From an uncultured Flavobacteriaceae bacterium (GTDB lineage Bacteria > Bacteroidota > Bacteroidia > Flavobacteriales > Flavobacteriaceae), in contig CAMZLT010000081.1 in assembly GCA_947311745.1 (NCBI GenBank), positions 1 through 9,960 on the forward strand: a stretch of 9,960 bases of DNA, in the 5' to 3' direction. Every line of letters starts with the position of its first letter. Position 1 is the stretch's first letter. This document shows, piece by piece, positions 1-6,249 of this stretch. A program made the position numbers and the translations under genes. A model generated the notes under the pieces. It had not been told where the DNA came from. It made no database searches and saw only the letters and a list, made by a program, of their open reading frames with translations.

Positions 1-1
1 A

Positions 2-574
2 GCGTATTTTCAAAAATTTTCCTTACTTGAAATCATAGCAAAACACAATGATAAAGGAAACCTAAATTACATAAAAGAAGCAACGGTTTTTAAACCATTA
101 CATGCAATCCATTCAAACATTTATAAAAGCACTATTGCCTTGTTTTTATCTGAAATATTGACCTTAGTTATAAAAGAAGAAGAAGGCGATGAATTTCTTT
201 ACCATTATCTTGAAAATGCCTTAATTTGGTTAGATAAAAATCAAAATATTGCTAATTTCCATCTCGTGTTTTTGCTAAACCTAACTAAATATTTAGGATT
301 TTATCCTAGCAAACCTAAAAGAACGGATTTGTTTTTTCATCTAAAAGAAGGAATTTTCACTAGAAACAAGCCAATTTCAGACTATATTTCAGACGAAAAA
401 TTAACCCATTTCAAAACCTTGTTTGGTATAAATTTTGATGCAATAAATACAATTAACCTAAAACCAACCGAACGACAAGAATTATTACAAATTATTATAA
501 ACTATTTTAGTTTACATTTGCCCGAATTTTACAAACCAAAATCTTTAGCAGTATTACAAACTGTTTTTAAATAA
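2..574 (+). CDS. recO: DNA repair protein RecO, C-terminal part (5' end outside window)
   Basis: The reading frame is open from base 2 to the TAA at 572-574 and gives 190 residues. About 50 N-terminal residues (the OB-fold) appear to be missing to the left, judging from a usual Bacteroidota RecO length near 240. Recognition rests on the helical C-terminal domain: an AYFQKFSLLEII start followed by a KGNLNYIKEA segment, the IALFLSEIL helix, the KYLGFYP segment and the FFHLKEGIF segment, all typical of Bacteroidota RecO. In the RecFOR pathway RecO binds ssDNA and RecR and helps load RecA onto SSB-coated gaps. The visible part contains no cysteine, so the zinc-finger form seen in some other bacteria is absent here. 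The TTG at 140 is not the start, because homologous sequence continues upstream of it in the same frame. The gene is followed after 12 bases by a receptor gene in the same frame, which suggests cotranscription. Confidence 0.93.
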   Translation, partial: AYFQKFSLLEIIAKHNDKGNLNYIKEATVFKPLHAIHSNIYKSTIALFLSEILTLVIKEEEGDEFLYHYLENALIWLDKNQNIANFHLVFLLNLTKYLGFYPSKPKRTDLFFHLKEGIFTRNKPISDYISDEKLTHFKTLFGINFDAINTINLKPTERQELLQIIINYFSLHLPEFYKPKSLAVLQTVFK

Positions 575-586
575 AACATTCAAATT

Positions 587-3034
587 TTGAAAAACATACG
601 TATTCTTTTTTTACTCCTATCGCCATATATTTTTGCACAAAATATTGTAGTTGTAGATATGGATACTAATGAACCTATTGCAAATGTTTCGGCATATAAT
701 AAAGATAAAAAAAAACATGGTGTTTCGGATATTAATGGAATTTTAAATGTTTCAAAATACACCAATAATGAGGTTATTTATTTAAAACATCTATCGTATC
801 AAAATCTACAAATTAAAAAAATAAATTTAGTGCTTAATAATACGGTTTTTTTAAAAGCAAAAAGTACGGATTTAGAAGAGATTTATATTTCGGTAAGTAA
901 AAAGGAAGTTAAACGAAGCCGAATAGCACAAGAGTTAGCAACGATAACCAAAGCAGATATTGTAAAAATTGCACCACAAACTTCGGCAGATTTACTTGCG
1001 AATATTGCAGGAATTAAAGTGCAAAAATCGCAATTTGGAGGTGGAAGCCCTGTTTTAAGAGGTATGGAAGCTAACCGAATTTTATTAGTAGTAGATGGTA
1101 TTCGCATGAATAACGCCATTTACCGAAAAGGACATTTGCAAAATTCTATATCCATTTCGCCAAGTATGCTAGAACGAACGGAAGTTGTTTTTGGTCCTTC
1201 ATCAGTAATTTACGGTTCCGATGCTCTCGGAGGCGTGATTCATTACATAACAAAAAAACCAAAAACTGCAGATAAATTAACGTTTAAAGAATCCTTTTTG
1301 ACTAGATACACCTCAGTTAATAACGAATTTACACAACAATTAGGGGTAGAAATACAAGCTAAAAAAATTGCAACATACACTAATTTTTCATACAGTAAAT
1401 TTGGTGATTTAAAAATGGGAAAAAATAGAAATCACGGTTTTGAAAATTGGGGATTACAACCAATTTATTCAAACAATACAGAAACCTATTATAGTGAATT
1501 TCCTGTAACTAATTCAAACCCAGAAATTCAGAAAAATGTTGGTTTTTCACAATACGATTTGATGCAAAAAGTATTCATTCCTTTAAATAAAAAAACCAAT
1601 CTTAATTTTAATTTACAGTATAGTAAATCCTCCGATATTCCGAGATTTGATAAATTAACCGAATATAAAGATAACACTTTAAAATTTGCTGAATGGCATT
1701 ATGGACCACAAACACGGTTTTTGTTTTCTACACAATTAGACCTAAATATTGATAAAAAATGGATTAAAAATGGACGAATTACTGCTGCATACCAAGACAT
1801 TAACGAATCTAGAATTCAACGAAAATTTGGCAGTTTTGCTAGATCGTACCGAAATGAAAATGTTAAAATTTTTAGTGTAAATGCTGATTTTGAAGTACCA
1901 ATTACCAAAAAAGAAAACAGACTTTTATCTTACGGAACAGAATTTACGTATAACAAAGTGCATTCCGATGCATACGGAAAAACAATTTTGGTAAATCAAC
2001 ACCAAATAACTGGTTTTGAAAATGATTTTATTGTACAATCTAGATATCCAGACGGAGGAAGCTCCTACGCAAGTACTGCAATTTATGCTAATTACAGACA
2101 AGATATAAGTAAAAGAGAAACTTTAAATACAGGAATCCGTTTAACCAATACTTATTTAAGAGCAATATGGAAAGACGAAACCTATATTATATTACCCAGT
2201 AAAGATATAAAATTAAGTAATTCAGCAATTACAGCAACTGTTGGATACGTTTTTAAACCAAATAAAAAATGGCAAATTAATAGTGTTTTAGCTTCAGGAT
2301 TTCGATCGCCAAATATTGATGATGTAGGTAAAGTTCGTGAAAAAAGAGGTTACGTTACCGTTCCGAATATTCATCTTAAACCAGAATATGTCTATAGTTC
2401 AGAACTAAGTGTGTTGAAATATTTTAACGATAAAAAACATCATTTGGGTTTCTCAACATACTATACTTTTCTAAAAGATTACATTACACGATCCGAATTT
2501 AAACTAAATGGTAGTAGTTTAATTAGCTATGATGGTGAAAATGCTACAATTATCGCAAATGTAAATAAAGGAAACGCTTTTGTTTTTGGAAGCACTATAA
2601 CCTACAAAGTAAATTTAACACCTAAATTTTATAGTAAAGCACAAATTACCTATACAAAAGGAAAAACATACGATACTAGAGAGGCTTTATCTTCTATTCC
2701 ACCAGTTTTTGGTTCTGCGGAAGTTGGTTTTTCAAGAAATAAAATTGATACAAGCTTAAAATTTGTGTTTAATGCTAAAAAAAATGCTTCCGATTATAAT
2801 CTTACAGAAGGAATTGATAATCTAGAGGAAACACCATATTTAGAAGAAATAGATTCGTATTATGGAAATCCTGCTTGGCATACTTTTTCGTATAATTTAA
2901 AATACCATATCAATAAAAATTTTCAATTTATCTTTAAAGCAGATAATATATTAGACGAGCATTATAAAGAATTTGCTTCTGCAATTAGTGCTCCAGGAAG
3001 AAGTTTTAGTGTTACAATCATGGGTTCTTTTTAA
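587..3034 (+). CDS. TonB-dependent outer membrane receptor, heme/hemoglobin-receptor-like
   Basis: This is an 815-residue outer membrane receptor that imports a ligand using TonB-ExbBD energy. Residues 1-17 form a signal peptide (KNIR, then a hydrophobic stretch ending IFA before Q18). Residues 19-90 look like a carboxypeptidase-regulatory-like domain. A TonB box-like DLEEIYISV follows at 95-103, the plug spans about 110-225, and the 22-strand barrel runs to the end with a terminal Phe suited to BAM recognition. The plug carries LRGMEANRILLVVDGIRMNN (157-176) and GHLQN (182-186), which resemble the HmuR/hemoglobin-transferrin receptor group. The barrel has GFRSPN (571-576) and PNIHL (593-597) where heme receptors have YRAP and NPDL. 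The substrate is therefore probably iron-related but unproven. The start is TTG at 587. The next in-frame ATG (residue 25) would remove the signal peptide, and the codons back to the recO stop include no ATG, GTG or TTG. No TonB or SusD partner is nearby. Confidence 0.9.
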   Translation: MKNIRILFLLLSPYIFAQNIVVVDMDTNEPIANVSAYNKDKKKHGVSDINGILNVSKYTNNEVIYLKHLSYQNLQIKKINLVLNNTVFLKAKSTDLEEIYISVSKKEVKRSRIAQELATITKADIVKIAPQTSADLLANIAGIKVQKSQFGGGSPVLRGMEANRILLVVDGIRMNNAIYRKGHLQNSISISPSMLERTEVVFGPSSVIYGSDALGGVIHYITKKPKTADKLTFKESFLTRYTSVNNEFTQQLGVEIQAKKIATYTNFSYSKFGDLKMGKNRNHGFENWGLQPIYSNNTETYYSEFPVTNSNPEIQKNVGFSQYDLMQKVFIPLNKKTNLNFNLQYSKSSDIPRFDKLTEYKDNTLKFAEWHYGPQTRFLFSTQLDLNIDKKWIKNGRITAAYQDINESRIQRKFGSFARSYRNENVKIFSVNADFEVPITKKENRLLSYGTEFTYNKVHSDAYGKTILVNQHQITGFENDFIVQSRYPDGGSSYASTAIYANYRQDISKRETLNTGIRLTNTYLRAIWKDETYIILPSKDIKLSNSAITATVGYVFKPNKKWQINSVLASGFRSPNIDDVGKVREKRGYVTVPNIHLKPEYVYSSELSVLKYFNDKKHHLGFSTYYTFLKDYITRSEFKLNGSSLISYDGENATIIANVNKGNAFVFGSTITYKVNLTPKFYSKAQITYTKGKTYDTREALSSIPPVFGSAEVGFSRNKIDTSLKFVFNAKKNASDYNLTEGIDNLEETPYLEEIDSYYGNPAWHTFSYNLKYHINKNFQFIFKADNILDEHYKEFASAISAPGRSFSVTIMGSF

Positions 3035-3104
3035 CCGTAATTATACCATTATGATGTATAAAATAGTCCATAAGAAATTAGAATATTTTTCTCTTTAACC
3101 GTAA
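3030..3104 (+). repeat. Two copies of an 11-base direct repeat after the receptor gene
   Basis: TTTAACCGTAA occurs at 3030-3040, overlapping the receptor stop codon, and again at 3094-3104. Both copies are preceded by a pyrimidine-rich TCTT/CTCT stretch. The repeat is short, in AT-rich DNA, and has no known function. It could be chance or a trace of a small duplication or dispersed intergenic element. Confidence 0.35.
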
Positions 3105-3117
3105 AAAATCATAAAAT

Positions 3118-3125
3118 TAGCTTTG
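3118..3125 (+). promoter_or_regulatory. Possible Bacteroidota -7 promoter element in the convergent gap
   Basis: TAGCTTTG is an exact match to the Bacteroidota -7 consensus TAnnTTTG. No TTTG -33 element is seen at the expected distance upstream, so support is weak. No protein gene lies downstream on this strand, but a strong terminator does (3241-3280). If the element is used, transcription would start near 3131 and make an RNA of roughly 145 bases. The rest of the gap between the two convergent genes holds no open frame with coding character. Confidence 0.25.
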
Positions 3126-3240
3126 TTTTAGATGCGAAATTTTAAAAACTGAAGGAATATCTTAGTGTTTCAAGAATTTTAAAATGAAGCAGAGAATTTA
3201 ATTTATAGCGTGTTTTTGATGTTAAATTAGTATAATCGTA

Positions 3241-3280
3241 TAACAAAAAAAATTCCGACATTGTCGGAATTTTTTTGTTA
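3241..3280. terminator. Bidirectional intrinsic terminator between convergent genes
   Basis: A perfect stem AATTCCGAC (3251-3259) pairs with GTCGGAATT (3263-3271) around a 3-base ATT loop. The stem is flanked by an A-run (3245-3252) and a T-run (3270-3276), which extend the pairing. With one bulged A, the outer TAAC/GTTA bases also pair. The symmetric A and T flanks let it work in both directions. It would end transcription of the receptor gene from the left and of the OmpA-LysM gene from the right (its stop codon is at 3308). Confidence 0.9.
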
Positions 3281-3307
3281 TTACATATTTATAATCGAAA
3301 TAGATTC

Positions 3308-4939
3308 TTATTTTCTAATGATTAATTTATCACCTTTTTTTATATTGTTGTCGGTTAAATTATTCCATTCTTTTAAGTCTTTTACAGAAATGCCAAACAT
3401 TTTAGCTATAGAAAAAAGAGTGTTAGATTTCTTTACTACATAAGTTTGTGTATTTTGGTTATTAAAATCTTTATTAGATAAATTTTTCTCATTTACTTTT
3501 ATTTCTACTCTACGATTTAATTGTTTTCCTCCTACCGAAAAATTATTATATTTTGGTTTTGAAAAACCATAACCAATAGCTGTCAAGTTATCTATAAGAA
3601 CTCCTTTTGCAACTAAATAATCTTTAACAGCATTTGCTCTTTTTTGAGATAATACTAAATTGTAAGCTCTTTTCCCTCCACTATCAGTATGTCCTTCAAT
3701 AATAAATTTAACATTAGGATTTGCCATTAAAATAACAGCAATTTTATCTAAATCATCTTTTGATGAGTCTCGCAAAGAGTGTTTTCCTGAATCAAAAAAT
3801 ATGTTTTTAGCAAGACTAATAATTTTTGTTCTTTCAATTTCTGTAATATTATTTTCTTTTTTAGGACAACCTCTATTGTATTTATTTCCAAATTCTTCAG
3901 GGCATAAATCGTCTTTATCCACAACATTATCACCATCGGTATCTATCAGTTCCGGACAGCCATTTTCTGTTTGTGCAAATTCTAGCGGACATTTATCATG
4001 TAAATCAATTACACCGTCTTTATCAGTATCTACAGCCATACCATTTGCGTAAGTTAATGCTCCTTTTGGTGTATTTGGGTCTTTATCAAACTTATCAATT
4101 ACATTATCTCCATCGGAATCTTTAAGTATTTCATCGATATAGTCCGATGCTTTTGAAATTTCCTCTTGACTTTGTTCTTTGACTTCTTCTTCTTTAATTT
4201 CTGCTGTGTTTTGCCAAACAATACTTTCGCTATCGGGTTTATTAAATTTCAAAACTAATCCTAAATTGGTAACAAAAAAGGTTTCAAAATGTTCTTTTTC
4301 GGCAATAGCAGCATCTAAATGATCTTCGTTGTTAAAATTAATTGTTTGTCTTAATTCAATATCTATTTTTTTATTAATTTTATAACGTAAGCCTAAACCT
4401 GTTGTAAAGTAAATAGACTTAGCATCTCCTTTTCTTTCAGGATTTGTTTCAAAATCTATTAATAGTTCATCGGTATCTAAATCGTACAATTTTGAATTAT
4501 AGCTATGAAATCCCATACCTAAATAGGCGTTAAAATTTAATTTTCTTTTAGCAGAAGCGTACGGATTATTAAGTGAATTACTCAAATTTACAACCATATT
4601 AAATTCACCACCAAAAGTATCCCCTTTAAAATAAACATTTTCTAATGTTCTGTCTGTGTATAAAATAGCGTACGGAGATGATAATTCTTGCGAAGAACCG
4701 TACATGTTTAACACCTGTCCTTTTAATTCAAAACCAAAAGTTGGAGAAATCATTTTGTTTAAATAGATATAAAAGCCTGTATTTAAAAAATTAGTTGATT
4801 TTGAATTAGCCGATGTTAAATCACCATGCATTAAGAAATTATTAATACCTGTACCAACTGTCCAAGTATCTAAGCCTTTATTTTGAGAAAAAGAAAAAGT
4901 TGCTGTTAGTAATAGAGTAATAATTACAAAAATCCTCAT
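3308..4939 (-). CDS. OmpA family protein: beta-barrel, TSP3 calcium repeats, OmpA domain and C-terminal LysM
   Basis: This is a 543-residue outer membrane protein likely to tie the outer membrane to peptidoglycan. Residues 1-19 are a signal peptide (MRIFVIITLLL, ending FSFSQ). Residues 21-233 look like a beta-barrel. An acidic linker (240-272) leads to three thrombospondin type 3-like calcium loops: DSDGDNVID at 274, DTDKDGVID at 304 and DTDGDNVVD at 333. Cysteine pairs C317/C328 and C346/C359 lie among and after them. The OmpA peptidoglycan-binding domain (378-482) keeps the diaminopimelate-contacting D419 (in GHTDS) and R434 (in SQKRA). A LysM module follows (498-542). I chose the ATG at 4939 over an in-frame TTG at 4972 because it puts the signal peptide at the N-terminus, and a -7 promoter match overlaps the TTG. 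The gene lies 46 bases downstream of the HPPK-kinase gene and ends at a bidirectional terminator. Confidence 0.9.
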   Translation of the reverse strand: MRIFVIITLLLTATFSFSQNKGLDTWTVGTGINNFLMHGDLTSANSKSTNFLNTGFYIYLNKMISPTFGFELKGQVLNMYGSSQELSSPYAILYTDRTLENVYFKGDTFGGEFNMVVNLSNSLNNPYASAKRKLNFNAYLGMGFHSYNSKLYDLDTDELLIDFETNPERKGDAKSIYFTTGLGLRYKINKKIDIELRQTINFNNEDHLDAAIAEKEHFETFFVTNLGLVLKFNKPDSESIVWQNTAEIKEEEVKEQSQEEISKASDYIDEILKDSDGDNVIDKFDKDPNTPKGALTYANGMAVDTDKDGVIDLHDKCPLEFAQTENGCPELIDTDGDNVVDKDDLCPEEFGNKYNRGCPKKENNITEIERTKIISLAKNIFFDSGKHSLRDSSKDDLDKIAVILMANPNVKFIIEGHTDSGGKRAYNLVLSQKRANAVKDYLVAKGVLIDNLTAIGYGFSKPKYNNFSVGGKQLNRRVEIKVNEKNLSNKDFNNQNTQTYVVKKSNTLFSIAKMFGISVKDLKEWNNLTDNNIKKGDKLIIRK

Positions 4940-4969
4940 AATCAATTGTTTAATTTTGGTTTGATGTAC

Positions 4970-4977
4970 CAAATTTA
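4970..4977 (-). promoter_or_regulatory. Putative -7 promoter element of the OmpA-LysM gene
   Basis: Read on the minus strand this is TAAATTTG, an exact TAnnTTTG match, located about 31 bases upstream of the ATG at 4939 in the 46-base gap after the HPPK-kinase gene. I see no clear TTTG -33 element, which would fall inside the 3' end of that gene. A start point about 5-7 bases downstream would give a leader of about 25 bases and would exclude the TTG at 4972 as the translation start. Confidence 0.45.
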
Positions 4978-4985
4978 CAATAAAT

Positions 4986-6110
4986 TTAATATTTCTGTAT
5001 CTTTTTTATAATATTTTCGTAATCTTTTATATTTTTTACAAAATCCATGTCGGAAACATCTATAATTAAGGTGTTTAAATTTTGTTCGGTTTTGATAAAA
5101 TTAAAATATCCTTTGTGTATTTTATCTAGATAACCTGCTTGAATATTTTGTTCGTAATCCCTACCTCTTTTTTTAATATTTTCTAGTAATCTATCTGTAT
5201 TTTGATATAAATAAATATACAAATCTGGTTTGGTAATTTCTTTATACATAATATCAAAAATTCGTCTATATAAAGCGTATTCTTCTTTTTGTAAGGTAAC
5301 TTGCGAAAATATTAACGATTTGAAAATATAATAATCTGAAACAATTAAATTTTTAAACAAATCGTATTGTGCAATATCATCGGATAATTGCTGGTAACGG
5401 TCTGCTAAAAAACTCATTTCTAAAGGTAAAGCAAACCGCTCTTTATCTTTGTAAAACTTTGGTAAAAATGGATTGTCTGCAAAACGTTCTAAAACTAATC
5501 GTGTATTAAATTCATCCGAAATCATTTTAGCAAGAGTTGTTTTTCCTGCTCCGATATTTCCTTCAATAGCTATATAGTTATATCTTTCGTCTAAAGAAAT
5601 GGGTTTTTCTAATTTTAATTCGGTTTTTAAAATTTCAGTAGTATCGGTACAGTTTTCTAATAAAACCCGTATATTTTTTAAACGAATACTGTGTTTTACA
5701 TAAGGAGCAATCTCTACTAAAGGCTCTAAAACAAATTTTCGCTCTAACATTTTAGGATGCGGAACTTGTAATTCTTTTGAAAAAATTATTTCATCATCAA
5801 AAAGTAAGACATCAATATCAATTGTTCGTGCTTGATATTTTTTATTTTCAGTTCGTTTTCTACCTAAAATAGTTTCAATTTCTATAATTTTTTCCCAAAG
5901 CGTTTCTGGTGGTAAATTTGTAGCAATTTCTAGGCAAATATTTAGAAAATCATCACTTTTAAAACCCCAAGATTTTGTTTTATATACACTAGAAATTTTG
6001 TTTATTTTACCTACTTTATCTGCTAATAAATTTACGGCTTTTTGTAAATTTTCTAACGGATCTCCTTGATTTGAACCTAAAGATAGATATGTAATTCGTG
6101 TGATTTTCAT
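4986..6110 (-). CDS. folK: Bifunctional HPPK (FolK) - deoxynucleoside kinase fusion
   Basis: This is a 374-residue cytoplasmic protein with two enzymes in one chain. Residues 1-165 are 6-hydroxymethyl-7,8-dihydropterin pyrophosphokinase, which transfers pyrophosphate from ATP in folate synthesis. It shows the YLSLGSNQGDP start, the GRKR segment at 83-86 and the signature RTIDIDVLLF (95-104), with Mg-binding D98 and D100. Residues 176-374 are a deoxynucleoside kinase of the dCK/dGK/dAK fold. It has a P-loop GNIGAGKT (184-191), E208 followed by the NPFLPKFY segment typical of bacterial dAK/dGK, VSDYYIFKS (257-265) in the place of the DRS motif, and the lid motif RGRDYE (315-320). The family suggests a purine deoxynucleoside, probably deoxyadenosine, as substrate, but this is inferred. 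Both halves keep their catalytic residues and the frame is intact. It starts at ATG 6110, is divergent from sppA and is upstream of the OmpA-LysM gene. Confidence 0.93.
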   Translation of the reverse strand: MKITRITYLSLGSNQGDPLENLQKAVNLLADKVGKINKISSVYKTKSWGFKSDDFLNICLEIATNLPPETLWEKIIEIETILGRKRTENKKYQARTIDIDVLLFDDEIIFSKELQVPHPKMLERKFVLEPLVEIAPYVKHSIRLKNIRVLLENCTDTTEILKTELKLEKPISLDERYNYIAIEGNIGAGKTTLAKMISDEFNTRLVLERFADNPFLPKFYKDKERFALPLEMSFLADRYQQLSDDIAQYDLFKNLIVSDYYIFKSLIFSQVTLQKEEYALYRRIFDIMYKEITKPDLYIYLYQNTDRLLENIKKRGRDYEQNIQAGYLDKIHKGYFNFIKTEQNLNTLIIDVSDMDFVKNIKDYENIIKKIQKY

Positions 6111-6153
6111 TTTTTTAAAAACACAAAGAACGGAAAAACAAACACAAAAAATA

Positions 6154-6161
6154 TATATTTG
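6154..6161 (+). promoter_or_regulatory. Putative -7 promoter element of sppA
   Basis: TATATTTG matches the Bacteroidota -7 consensus TAnnTTTG in the 139-base divergent region between the HPPK-kinase gene and sppA. A start near 6167 would give a leader of about 80 bases. No TTTG -33 box is seen at the usual spacing. The rest of the region is A-rich with no Shine-Dalgarno sequence ahead of the ATG at 6250. I could not place a convincing promoter for the divergent minus-strand gene. Confidence 0.4.
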
Positions 6162-6249
6162 CAGTCTGTTTTATAAACAATATAAAAAATAATTTGTAAC
6201 TTTTTGAAAATCAAAACGTCAAACAATAAATAAAACTAAATATATTATA

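Noticed and set aside
140..574. A TTG at 140 as the start of a short complete gene
   Set aside because: The frame stays open to base 2, and the upstream residues match RecO, so this is an internal codon of a gene cut by the left edge.
883..1119. Minus-strand open frame inside the receptor gene
   Set aside because: It lies opposite the conserved plug domain, with no family resemblance, promoter or leader; it is a by-product of the coding strand.
3261..3443. Plus-strand open frame starting in the terminator loop
   Set aside because: It begins at a TTG inside the hairpin and overlaps the LysM coding region of the minus-strand gene; hydrophobic content comes from T-rich DNA.
3801..4052. Plus-strand open frame opposite the TSP3 region
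   Set aside because: Its Ser/Pro-rich composition is what the complement of the Asp/Gly calcium repeats gives; there is no independent coding evidence.
6190..6196. TAATTTG as a second -7 element for sppA
   Set aside because: The spacing is one base short of TAnnTTTG, and TATATTTG at 6154 is an exact match.
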